Of a stretch of 41,446 bases of DNA, positions 24,834 to 33,021 are shown in pieces. The position numbers were made by a program, and so were the translations under genes. Source of the stretch: an uncultured Bacteroidales bacterium (lineage in GTDB: Bacteria; Bacteroidota; Bacteroidia; Bacteroidales; UBA932). The DNA lies in NCBI GenBank assembly GCA_944326255.1, contig CALVDG010000022.1, positions 1 to 41,446 of the forward strand. The letters run 5' to 3'. Position 1 is the stretch's first letter, and every line of letters starts with the position of its first letter. The notes under the pieces are model-generated. The model was not told the DNA's origin. It was given only the letters and a program-made list of their open reading frames with translations, and did no database searches.

Positions 24834-25079
24834 AGGATGCCGGGAGAATTGGATTGATAGAACGGGACTGAGAGATGGGCCGGACGGTCGTTATTGGCTG
24901 CTGGACACCAAGCCCCGTATGTTGCGCCGGCGGGATTGCGACCTGACCATTGACCGCAAGCATCCAGCGGCTCTCAGCCTGATCCATAAGGCTCCTGTAC
25001 CAATCATAACCAGCTGTCAATCAACAACTATTAAATATAACAGTTGCGGTATGTCATGTAAAAGTGCATAAGATACCGG

Positions 25080-25424
25080 CTACTTGAGGCTGTTCTTCTC
25101 CAGAAGAGCCAGTATCTCGGAACGGCTGATGGATTCCCGTTCAGACTTGTCGTAGATGGTCAGCAGATTTATCACGGCCTCCTCCACGGAGACTATCACG
25201 GTAAATGTAATGACACGGGCACCGCCCCTTTTCCCATGTCCTTTGGAAGTAATTGCCATGCGGATTTTCCGCAAGCCTCCGCCCAAATCAGCACCAAGAT
25301 TCGGATTTGCCAATATATCCTCACACAATGAGGCCACATCTGATTTCATGGACGGATAACGCTTTCCCAAACGCTTGGCATCCTTCTCAAAGGTGTATTG
25401 AAATTTCAAACTATACCTCTTCAT
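25080..25424 (-). CDS. RelE/HigB-like toxin
   Basis: This 114-residue basic protein resembles the type II RelE/ParE superfamily. The N-terminal MKRYSLKFQYTFEKDAKRLGKRYP helix and the strands RKIRMAITSKGHGKRGGARVI and VEEAVINLLTIYDKSERE fit toxins that cleave mRNA at the ribosome. It overlaps the end of the upstream antitoxin gene by 14 nt, the usual coupling. It lies alone with the antitoxin in a gene-poor region next to a MITE-like element, consistent with an addiction or defence module. RNase activity is inferred from the family. Confidence 0.78.
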   Translation of the reverse strand: MKRYSLKFQYTFEKDAKRLGKRYPSMKSDVASLCEDILANPNLGADLGGGLRKIRMAITSKGHGKRGGARVITFTVIVSVEEAVINLLTIYDKSERESISRSEILALLEKNSLK

Positions 25425-25665
25425 CCCAATCCCTCATAAATTCATCATACGTTTTAGACCTTCCTGCCTTCATGTCTTTCAGTCCTGCATCTATTTTCGC
25501 AAGAACTTCCTCTTTGCTGATATACTCCTCCTGCGGTTCTCCCAACGTATGCTGCGGATCAGGATTCTCTAGTAACTTTCCGGCCAACCACTGACGGTTG
25601 CGCTCGCTCAGTGAGAGTGACTCAATATAACGCCACAAACTCTCCATTGATGCTGATACTCTCAT
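25411..25665 (-). CDS. Antitoxin of the RelE-like pair
   Basis: The 84-residue product starts at ATG 25665 (MRVSASMESLWRY), preceded by AGGAGG, rather than at an upstream in-frame codon before the -7 box. The N-terminal half is helical, the middle has LGEPQEEYISKEEVLAKIDAG and the C-terminus is acidic (TYDEFMRDWDEEV), typical of a toxin-wrapping tail. No clear DNA-binding fold can be assigned. It is the promoter-proximal partner of the toxin, with which it overlaps by 14 nt. Antitoxin identity rests on pairing, size and acidity. Confidence 0.72.
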   Translation of the reverse strand: MRVSASMESLWRYIESLSLSERNRQWLAGKLLENPDPQHTLGEPQEEYISKEEVLAKIDAGLKDMKAGRSKTYDEFMRDWDEEV

Positions 25666-25695
25666 TGTCGTTCCTCCTATTTTATTTGAGTCCCG

Positions 25696-25703
25696 CAAAT
25701 TTA
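25696..25703 (-). promoter_or_regulatory. -7 box of toxin-antitoxin operon (TAAATTTG)
   Basis: The minus strand reads TAAATTTG, an exact TAnnTTTG about 30 bp upstream of ATG 25665. An AGGAGG sits between it and the start, supporting this start codon. Confidence 0.6.
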
Positions 25704-25793
25704 GCAAAATTCCCATGTATGCGGCCGGATATTTGGAAAAATATCAGATATTCCCACTTGGTGTGCAGTGTTACCGCACATGTTCCGGCTATT

Positions 25794-25823
25794 TTTGTAA
25801 AAACGTAAAACTTTCTACTTTTG
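25794..25823 (+). promoter_or_regulatory. Promoter of the RavA-ViaA-like operon (TTTG-N18-TACTTTTG)
   Basis: TTTG at 25794-25797 and TACTTTTG at 25816-25823 are 18 bp apart. The ATG is 10 bp further on at 25834, giving a very short leader. Confidence 0.6.
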
Positions 25824-25833
25824 TAATGATAAA

Positions 25834-27396
25834 ATGGAAACGACACCTACTACTAATGAAAAAATGACAGAGAGCATTCAGAAACGAATCAAGCAGCTTA
25901 TACGTGCAATTGGAGAAGGCATATGGGAGAAGGAACGGATACTGGCGATGGGAGTGCTGTGCGGCATATCCGAGGAGAGCCTGTTCCTGCTGGGGCCTCC
26001 GGGCACAGGCAAGAGCATGGTTGCCAGAAGGCTGAAGGAGATATTCGCCGGAGGCACGTCGTTCGAGTACCTGATGTCCCGGTTCTCTACTCCCGATGAG
26101 ATTTTCGGTCCGGTGTCCATCAGAAAACTCAAGGACGAGGACTGCTACGAGCGCAGCACGGAAGGGTATCTGCCGGCTGCTGATGTCGTTTTCCTGGACG
26201 AGATATGGAAGGCCGGCCCCGCGATTCAGAATGCCCTGCTGACCGCCATAAACGAGAGGATTTTCCAGAACGGAACCGTAACGATGAGGCTGCCGATGAA
26301 GGTCCTTATCGCCGCCTCCAACGAATTGCCGCGCGAGGACGAAGGACTGGAAGCATTGTGGGACCGTTTTCTGGTCCGCATGGTATCCAACGGCATTGAA
26401 AGCGAGGCCACGCTCTACAAGATGCTCAGACAACAGGAGACCCCGGTGCCGGACATCAGCCCTACGCTCAGAATCACAGATGAAGAGCTGTCCTCATGGC
26501 GGAAGGAGATACGGCGGACAGAACTGCCTGAGCAGATACTGAAAGTCATCACACGTGTCCGCAATGAACTGAAAGTACTTTCAAAAGGAGAGAATGTCGA
26601 GCCTCTGGACTACTACATCTCCGACAGGCGGTGGAAAAAGACAGCCGGACTGCTGCAGACCTCGGCCTTTCTGAACGGACGCAGCAGTGTGGACCACAGC
26701 GACCTGGTCCTGCTCCTGCACATCCTGTGGAACAAGACAGAGTGCATGGTGCCTGTAACGGAAGCCGTCATCAGATGCCTGTTCGCCGACATCCAGGCCG
26801 AAATCGACACCATGGTCAAAGAACTGGAGACAACAGACAAGGCCGATGACAGGCAACCGACCTCATTCAAGATATACAGCTACTTCTACGCCAAATTGCT
26901 GCCTCTGGACAAGGGACGGGAGAGCACGGCCATGTTCATCGTACTCAATGACTACGGACAACTTTCCCTGACTGTAGAGTCCAACGGCATACGCTATCAC
27001 GACGCCAGCCTGGGCGGTGACATCATCCGCACATTCTCCTCCACTGCCACTCCTCCGGGGGAGATGACGAGGGTCAGGCTCAGGCGCGGAAAGGACAGCG
27101 TCTTCATCGACGGAAAGGAATATCTGCTTGAAAAATCCGGCGATACCGGCACCAGCATCAACAGCCTTATCAACAGACAGTGCCTGCCGGACCTTTCCAG
27201 ACTTCACCTTGAGGACCGGGTATTCAGCATACGCAACAGTTTCAACAGCCGTAAGGAGATACTTGTGGACAACAACACCAATATCTTCGTATCCGGCACG
27301 GACATCAGACTGCTCCGAAAATACACCCTGAACATGGAAAAGACTGTCAATGCTCTGGAAGTCAGGGTAAGGAGCGCCAACCCGCATGGAATATAA
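25834..27396 (+). CDS. ravA: MoxR-family AAA+ ATPase, RavA-like
   Basis: This 520-residue protein closely resembles E. coli RavA over the first two thirds: LLGPPGTGKS Walker A (52-61), FEYLMSRFSTPDEIFGPVSI (78-96), VVFLDEIWKAGPA Walker B (118-130), LLTAINER and LIAASNELP. SDRRWKKTAGLLQTSAFLNG follows about 80 residues later. RavA is a MoxR AAA+ hexamer that acts with the VWA protein ViaA on respiratory and iron-sulfur complexes. The C-terminal 200 residues differ from E. coli and may hold a different partner-binding domain. The stop overlaps the VWA gene start by 11 nt, so the two are translationally coupled. Confidence 0.88.
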   Translation: METTPTTNEKMTESIQKRIKQLIRAIGEGIWEKERILAMGVLCGISEESLFLLGPPGTGKSMVARRLKEIFAGGTSFEYLMSRFSTPDEIFGPVSIRKLKDEDCYERSTEGYLPAADVVFLDEIWKAGPAIQNALLTAINERIFQNGTVTMRLPMKVLIAASNELPREDEGLEALWDRFLVRMVSNGIESEATLYKMLRQQETPVPDISPTLRITDEELSSWRKEIRRTELPEQILKVITRVRNELKVLSKGENVEPLDYYISDRRWKKTAGLLQTSAFLNGRSSVDHSDLVLLLHILWNKTECMVPVTEAVIRCLFADIQAEIDTMVKELETTDKADDRQPTSFKIYSYFYAKLLPLDKGRESTAMFIVLNDYGQLSLTVESNGIRYHDASLGGDIIRTFSSTATPPGEMTRVRLRRGKDSVFIDGKEYLLEKSGDTGTSINSLINRQCLPDLSRLHLEDRVFSIRNSFNSRKEILVDNNTNIFVSGTDIRLLRKYTLNMEKTVNALEVRVRSANPHGI

Positions 27397-28735
27397 CTCA
27401 AACATAGACAAGCAGATAAACAGTTACTCCGAACTGTTTGACATCTATATGGACCGGGGCAAAGTGCCTGAACAGTACGTGGACGACCCTCTGTCACAGT
27501 ACATGCAGAGCCAGGTGGAGGGCTACCGGGCGATGGTTGAGAAGGACGAGGACATCAGGGAACTCCTGCGGGAAAGACTGCTCGGCCTGTATGAGAAACT
27601 GCTGCCAGGCATCCTGGAGATTCAGGAAGGCCACAAGGACGAATTGGCACGAATAAGGAAGTTCTTCGGCGCAGGTGCCGAAGAAAAAAGACAGCAATGG
27701 CCCAGACTCAGGAGCTGGCTGACCTACAATTATCCCAAGGACGTGTTCAATGCGGAAGGATACGCCGGACTTTTTTCCGACAGCGGCATACCCGACAGCC
27801 GGCTGCTGGAGGCCATGAGGTACAATTGGGAGTCTGCTGCTGCACTCATGAAATGCCGCAGGCTGGAAAGTCTGACCCAGAGCCGTCTGAGAAAGAGGAT
27901 GATAGGCATAGGACGGCAAGACTATGAAGACCGTCGTAAGTTGAGGGCCACGGCATTCCGATATCCCGAGCTGAAAGACATCCTCCAGCAGATAGGCCGT
28001 GAGAAAGAAGCCGGGAGCGAAGAGAAAGATATCACCGAGCTGGTCAATATTCCTATCCTGCTCAGACATTCCACAAGCAAGCAGGAGATAGATGGAGTCA
28101 CCGTCGGCAACAACCTCACGAACCTCCTGCCTTCCGAATACGCCCTTATAGACGAGCCGGTATTTTTCAAGAAATACGTGGACCATCAGCTGCAGCAGTT
28201 CAAGTCCAAGCCCCCTACCGTCTTCAGACAGAAAACCGAAAAGCACCGCAGACCGGAGCCGCGGCTGGAATCCGGTCCTATAATCCTGGCCATAGACACC
28301 AGTCTGTCAATGGCAGGGAAACCGCTGGATATCAGCCACGCACTGCTCACACAGATTATCTACCTAGCCCGCAGACAGAGACGGAAATGCTTCCTGATAA
28401 CCTTCTCTGTCCGCGCCCGCTACATGGAAGTATCCAGGCCCGGACAATACACCAAAGTGGAGGAGTTCTTCTCAAGGCGGCTGACCGGCGGGACTGACGG
28501 AGAAGAGATGCTGGGTGCCTCGTTCAAAGCCCTTCAGAAAGGCAACTTCTCCATGGCCGACATACTGATCATCAGCGACTTCATCTTTCCGATGCCCAAG
28601 AAAGCCACCGCTGCGAAGATTCAGGAAGAGAAACTGCGCGGTACCCGTTTTTACGGTCTGTACATCGGTTCAAGCAACTCCGGCCCGGGAGGATATGATA
28701 AGATTCTGGACAAATATTGGAAGATATCCGTATGA
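27386..28735 (+). CDS. viaA: VWA-domain protein, ViaA-like
   Basis: This 449-residue protein has a helical N-terminal region (1-290) and a C-terminal von Willebrand A domain. The MIDAS residues are intact: DTSLS (304-308), GGTD (368-371) and ISDF with Asp398. The core (GPIILAIDTSLSMAGK, then CFLITFSVRARYMEV) resembles E. coli ViaA. MoxR/VWA pairs act as chaperones that insert metals or remodel enzyme complexes. It overlaps the RavA-like gene by 11 nt and the metallopeptidase gene by 4 nt (ATGA), a three-gene coupled unit. It is somewhat shorter than E. coli ViaA (about 480). Confidence 0.87.
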   Translation: MEYNSNIDKQINSYSELFDIYMDRGKVPEQYVDDPLSQYMQSQVEGYRAMVEKDEDIRELLRERLLGLYEKLLPGILEIQEGHKDELARIRKFFGAGAEEKRQQWPRLRSWLTYNYPKDVFNAEGYAGLFSDSGIPDSRLLEAMRYNWESAAALMKCRRLESLTQSRLRKRMIGIGRQDYEDRRKLRATAFRYPELKDILQQIGREKEAGSEEKDITELVNIPILLRHSTSKQEIDGVTVGNNLTNLLPSEYALIDEPVFFKKYVDHQLQQFKSKPPTVFRQKTEKHRRPEPRLESGPIILAIDTSLSMAGKPLDISHALLTQIIYLARRQRRKCFLITFSVRARYMEVSRPGQYTKVEEFFSRRLTGGTDGEEMLGASFKALQKGNFSMADILIISDFIFPMPKKATAAKIQEEKLRGTRFYGLYIGSSNSGPGGYDKILDKYWKISV

Positions 28736-29349
28736 CATTCAAGGATCTGCCGTTTCTCATCAATCCCCGTCTGCGTCTGAGCAGTCCCTATCTGAGAGTA
28801 GAGTGGATTGCCATAGACCTGTCGCTGCTGGAGCACGAGGCCGGCTTCCCATCCCCGAACAGGGAAGTATATCTTTTCCAAAAACGGCCCGGCATCCTGC
28901 GGGAGACCGGTCCAGACACACTGCGTTTCTACTATTCCGACAGCACGGACTTCAACCGTCTCGGCATACAGCAGTGGCTGCGCGGGCAGATCAAGAAGTT
29001 CGTGGAACAGGTGGCCTCGGCTGTCCTGCCTGTGCGCCTGCACGAGCTGGAGCGCGAAAAAAAACTGCACTGCAGGAATGTCTGCGTGGAGACGCTTCCT
29101 AAAGACATTCTCGGACAGTGCAGTTCTCTAAAAGACATCACTTTGTCGCCTAAGCTGGCGCTTTTCCCAAAGAGGATGTCAGATGCCGTCATGCTGCATG
29201 AACTGGCTCACCTCAGGCACCTCAACCACCGCAAGGGGTTCTGGGCCTACCTGTCAGTCCTGCTCGGGGAAGATGCCAACGAGGAAAAGTTCAAAAGTGA
29301 CATCGCCTACTGCGAACACCGCGACATGATCGACTTCCTCCTGAAATAG
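28732..29349 (+). CDS. YgjP/DUF45-like zinc metallopeptidase (third gene of RavA-ViaA operon)
   Basis: The 205-residue product starts at ATG 28732 inside the ATGA overlap with the VWA gene. It carries the gluzincin-type motif HELAHLRHLNHRKGFW (156-171), with His156, Glu157, His160 and a third ligand His166, typical of the YgjP-like/WLM DUF45 family. The preceding GQCSSLKDITLSPKLALFP matches the family's strand before the motif. The N-terminal 100 residues are not recognised. Coupling to a MoxR-VWA pair suggests a protease working with, or on the substrates of, the ATPase-VWA machine. It ends one base before a convergent lipoprotein gene. Confidence 0.83.
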   Translation: MTFKDLPFLINPRLRLSSPYLRVEWIAIDLSLLEHEAGFPSPNREVYLFQKRPGILRETGPDTLRFYYSDSTDFNRLGIQQWLRGQIKKFVEQVASAVLPVRLHELEREKKLHCRNVCVETLPKDILGQCSSLKDITLSPKLALFPKRMSDAVMLHELAHLRHLNHRKGFWAYLSVLLGEDANEEKFKSDIAYCEHRDMIDFLLK

Positions 29350-29350
29350 G

Positions 29351-31195
29351 TCATTCGGTTGCGAAAGGATACTTGCCGAGCGTTACATATCCTGTCCACT
29401 CTCCGTCCCAGGTATGTCCCATATCATCGAGGAAACTGAACTCAAATGTATATGTTCCGTCATCGTTATGGGTTATTATCAAGTCCCCCTCAGTCGCCGG
29501 AGCCATCTCTCCCGGATTTCTCATACCGTCAAGATCTCCCACATACACTGTTCCCTGAGGTTTTCCAGTGTAACTGAGGAATCCTCTGCGGTATTCTCCG
29601 ACTTCAGGATAAGCGGGATCCGGAAAATCATCCGCTCCTGCCTTATAAGTACCTGCAGGGATACCGGCATCATACCCAAGTTTCTCGGTATTGACATCTA
29701 TGATCACACCGTCTCCACCAGTCGTTCCCAGCGGAGGATACATCGTAATCTGCCAGTCCCCGCCTCCGTTCACATACCAGTCTCCGTAATATGTGGCACT
29801 GACCTCTACGTTGGACAAGTCAAGTGTATAATCCGACTCCAAGGTGGAGAACTCACTCGGCATCTCAGTCGGAAGGTTGCCCGTCCATGAACCGGTAATA
29901 CTATATCCCTCAGCGGTCGTAAAATTCCATTCTATAGTATACCATCCGTATCCGGGGCCCGAGACTGTCATTGTGCCTGCAGATATAGCTCCGTAATAAG
30001 GATATCCTGTCTCATCAATATACTCCACATATGTTCCCAATGGTGCTGGTGTTCCGAAAAAATCCTCCACTGAACCCGGTATCAGAATAAAGGTCCGGTT
30101 TCCTTCAAGAATCTCGTAATCCCCATGTGCTATATATCCGTTCTCATCATAAGGCATAAATGCTTCCATTGTCAGAATGCTTCCCGGAGGAGTCACATTA
30201 CCGTCAGCATCCACAGGCATATCAGTAAATTCAAACAGGACAGTCATTATTTCTTTTGAACCGGTAGCTGCTATAAACTCGGATGTGGCTGTCGTAGGCA
30301 CCATATTCAAGTCCTTGTCCAAGGTTCCGTAAGGAGGGAGTTCAGGAGCAGAATCGTCTTTCCACGTTCCTTCATCTCCGATATAGGTGATGTGATGAGT
30401 GTCACCATTATTGTCCACAAACTCCGCATCTATCACATAATTGCCGCTTTCATCCTTACCGACCTCTATAGTACCTTCTGTAAAGGTCACATTCATTGTA
30501 CGGGATTCTCCGTCCTCCGCTATTGTTGCTGCAAATGAGATATCAGGTGTAAATGTAAACTCGGCAGTGGCACCTGGCTCTCCGAGCGTATACGTTCCTA
30601 CAGGACACATGAAACTGCCGCTTTCAGGAGCCGGACCGAACACATCCAATATATAATAGGTACCGCCGGGCTGACTGTACCCGTCCGAGCCGTAAGGCAG
30701 ATCGGACAGCGTAATGAAATAACTGTATTCTCCGTTCAGTCCGTACTGCGTACCATAATAAACCCCATACAGTTCTTTCATCTCGAACTCGTAATTATAC
30801 TCAGGCTCGCTTACGGATGTCGCAGACTGCGTGATGTTGACTGAATCCCTTACCGCCAGGCCTTCTCCATAAGTGTACGTAACTATGAGTTTTGAAGAAC
30901 GGTCCGACTCCGTATCATTGGGAAGGACTGTAAAAGTCACGACACCTTCGGCATCGTCATTCACATCCCCGATCCAGTCAGCCGGACTCTGTGCAGACAC
31001 TGTTCCGCCCTCAACTCCATTGGTAAGGGTATAGGATACAGAGCACTCTTTCCCTGAAGGGTCAACAGTAATGTCTTCTGTCGTGATTTCCAATACAGGA
31101 TCCTCTACAGGCGGTTGCTCAGGTGTCTCCTTTTTACAAGCCTGGAGACAAAGCAGGCACAGCAGTGCCGGAATTGCAAAATTTAATGATCTCAT
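29351..31195 (-). CDS. Secreted lipoprotein with BACON-like domain and repeated beta modules
   Basis: This 614-residue protein has a signal peptide with lipobox LCLQAC (Cys20) and a BACON-like domain (about 30-120, with ITVDPSGKECSVSYTLTN and DSVNITQSAT). The rest is aromatic-rich beta sequence falling into about three repeats of 150 residues, each with a GTYxxG turn and a G-x-W-x-G ending (for example SGSWTGNLP and WDGEWTGYVTLG). It should be anchored in the outer membrane, possibly facing outward. It is preceded by the AraC-TPR regulator on the same strand. Function unknown; binding to a polymer or another protein is likely. The sequence shows no enzymatic motif. Confidence 0.8.
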   Translation of the reverse strand: MRSLNFAIPALLCLLCLQACKKETPEQPPVEDPVLEITTEDITVDPSGKECSVSYTLTNGVEGGTVSAQSPADWIGDVNDDAEGVVTFTVLPNDTESDRSSKLIVTYTYGEGLAVRDSVNITQSATSVSEPEYNYEFEMKELYGVYYGTQYGLNGEYSYFITLSDLPYGSDGYSQPGGTYYILDVFGPAPESGSFMCPVGTYTLGEPGATAEFTFTPDISFAATIAEDGESRTMNVTFTEGTIEVGKDESGNYVIDAEFVDNNGDTHHITYIGDEGTWKDDSAPELPPYGTLDKDLNMVPTTATSEFIAATGSKEIMTVLFEFTDMPVDADGNVTPPGSILTMEAFMPYDENGYIAHGDYEILEGNRTFILIPGSVEDFFGTPAPLGTYVEYIDETGYPYYGAISAGTMTVSGPGYGWYTIEWNFTTAEGYSITGSWTGNLPTEMPSEFSTLESDYTLDLSNVEVSATYYGDWYVNGGGDWQITMYPPLGTTGGDGVIIDVNTEKLGYDAGIPAGTYKAGADDFPDPAYPEVGEYRRGFLSYTGKPQGTVYVGDLDGMRNPGEMAPATEGDLIITHNDDGTYTFEFSFLDDMGHTWDGEWTGYVTLGKYPFATE

Positions 31196-31285
31196 CTCGT
31201 TAAGTTTTAATTATTGAATTGCTGTGAATTTCTCAAACTGATTTCACAATTCAATATTATATTGTTTATACGAGAATACAAATTA

Positions 31286-32950
31286 TTACTTTTTACAATC
31301 CGCCAAATTGGCGTTTTGTATAACTGTTTCGCGGTATTTTGACGGCGGCATACCCTTAGCAGCCTCGAAAAGACGGTAGAAAGTCGTAAGATTATTGTAT
31401 CCCAGATTGCCAGCTATGGCCTTAATCGGAGTGTTGTCCTCTGGATTGGACAGAATCCTGACGGCCTCGTTTATGCGGAAAGAATTCACGTAATACGGAA
31501 AGGTCATACCGGTGAACGACTTGATTACGGAACACAGATAGGTTCTGTTCGTGGACAGCATCTGCGCGACCTTGTCCCTCGACAGATCGCTCTGGCGGTA
31601 CAGCTCCTGCTCGTACATAAGTTTCTCCAGCCTGTCATACATTTCCTTCATCTTGTCCTGAGGCATCGGCACAGCTGCTGTTTGAGCCGGGCGCGTCTCC
31701 TGACGCTCCAATATGGTCTGATGCTGCTTCAATAACTGACGGTAATTTTTCACCTTACTGCGATACAGCAGGTACAACCCAACAAACACACACACTGCAA
31801 AGACAAAAGCCATCACCGCAAGGTTGTACTTATTGCGCCACTCCAGCAGCTCCACCTCATGCTTCTGCTTGTCATACTCCCTGCGTATACTGCTGATTTT
31901 CCTCTCTATTTCCAGATTAAGCTGTCTGTTGGCCTCCTCATTATACTGCTTGTAATATGTCAGTGCAGTACCAGGATCACCCATATCCTCGTATATTCCC
32001 GACAGACTCAGGTACATCATGGGCTTTTTTGCAGGAGATCTTACAGAATCCATCATATGCAGGCCATCCATCAAAACACGGACCGCATCATCATACCTTC
32101 TGTCTTCTTTCAAAAACTCGGCATATCCCAAATACAGATCAGCCTTTGAGTATATGCCCGATCCGGACTGTTCCTGAAACGCTTTTCTATAATATATGAC
32201 AGAACTGTCCTTTTTTCCAATATCACGGAGAATATCCGCATACAGCACATAGACTTCACGAGACTGGTCATACATCTCCACATAAGGAAGCGCCTCTTTT
32301 ACATACCGCAGAGCATTCGCTGTATCACGCATCATCCAATACAGGTTAGCTGATATCATCGCTCCTTGAAATATTCTGTAGATATTGTTATTATCCACAC
32401 CGTTCCGATAGACATCCTGTGCATAAATCAGACCTGTTGAATCATTTATAAAACAATATGCCATCGCAAGATTGTTCTTGACCAGCATCAGCCTGGAGGT
32501 ATCCCGTATATTCTCAGCATACCGCAATGCTTCTATAAGATAGGCAATCCCTTGAGAATAGTCTCCTTCTCCGAAAGCCGTATTGCCTCCCAGCGAATTG
32601 TAAATTGTGGCCAGAGCCCAGTAATCTTTTTCCCTCTCAGCCATCGGCAATGCCTTGCCAAAGTACAGAGACATTGAATCAACCATGTTGATCCCCCCGT
32701 AGCACTGTGCGATATACACGTAGCCGTAAAGCAGGGCTCTCCCGTCATGCTCGCTTTCGCCTTTATTCCTGAGCTGATATGACAGTTTCAATGCCGCATC
32801 AAAGTCCTGTCGTGAGAAACAGTCCTGAATCTGTGCAAGATACACGTCCAGACTGTCATCCGACAGTGCCTCTGAACGCGGAGCATCAGAACGGGAGCAG
32901 CGGCACAGCAAAGGCAGCAGGAGAAGAAAACATATAAGGTACTTTCGCAT
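31286..32950 (-). CDS. Membrane TPR-AraC transcriptional regulator
   Basis: The 554-residue protein has an N-terminal signal (MRKYLICFLLLLPLLC, possible lipobox), several TPR repeats (about 40-340) and a coiled coil (340-372). A transmembrane helix (about 375-397) precedes a C-terminal AraC HTH domain (about 455-545, including TNRTYLCSVIK and IKAIAGNLGYNNLTTFYRLFEAAKGMPPSKYR). It senses something outside the cytoplasm and acts on DNA directly, a common Bacteroidota design. It lies between two secreted lipoprotein genes on the same strand, which are obvious targets. A consensus promoter is present at 32976-33006. It is probably related to the truncated protein at the left edge. Confidence 0.9.
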   Translation of the reverse strand: MRKYLICFLLLLPLLCRCSRSDAPRSEALSDDSLDVYLAQIQDCFSRQDFDAALKLSYQLRNKGESEHDGRALLYGYVYIAQCYGGINMVDSMSLYFGKALPMAEREKDYWALATIYNSLGGNTAFGEGDYSQGIAYLIEALRYAENIRDTSRLMLVKNNLAMAYCFINDSTGLIYAQDVYRNGVDNNNIYRIFQGAMISANLYWMMRDTANALRYVKEALPYVEMYDQSREVYVLYADILRDIGKKDSSVIYYRKAFQEQSGSGIYSKADLYLGYAEFLKEDRRYDDAVRVLMDGLHMMDSVRSPAKKPMMYLSLSGIYEDMGDPGTALTYYKQYNEEANRQLNLEIERKISSIRREYDKQKHEVELLEWRNKYNLAVMAFVFAVCVFVGLYLLYRSKVKNYRQLLKQHQTILERQETRPAQTAAVPMPQDKMKEMYDRLEKLMYEQELYRQSDLSRDKVAQMLSTNRTYLCSVIKSFTGMTFPYYVNSFRINEAVRILSNPEDNTPIKAIAGNLGYNNLTTFYRLFEAAKGMPPSKYRETVIQNANLADCKK

Positions 32951-32975
32951 AAGACAGGTTCACTGAAATAATGCG

Positions 32976-33006
32976 CAAAAATAGCAATACCCGCCGACTT
33001 GCCAAA
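32976..33006 (-). promoter_or_regulatory. Promoter of the TPR-AraC gene (TTTG-N19-TATTTTTG)
   Basis: The minus strand has TTTG (33006-33003), 19 bp, then TATTTTTG (32983-32976), an ideal Bacteroides-type promoter. The gene starts at 32950, leaving a leader of about 20 nt. Confidence 0.75.
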
Positions 33007-33021
33007 AACGTAACTTGCCGA

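Larger units (their letters stand above)
24291..25079. other. Gene-poor 790-bp stretch
   Basis: Apart from the DIP1984-like remnant and the inverted-repeat element (both listed separately) I find no supported gene here. Two 13-bp direct repeats (24406-24418, 24625-24637) lie inside. Between 24834 and 25020 a plus-strand frame without a good start (LRDGPDGRYWLLDTKPR) and a minus-strand frame of 74 codons are open, but neither matches anything I recognise. The stretch looks like decayed accessory DNA. Confidence 0.6.

Noticed and set aside
24796..25020. Minus-strand frame of 74 codons in the gene-poor stretch
   Set aside because: It begins in unrecognised sequence, ends within an inverted-repeat arm and matches no family I know.
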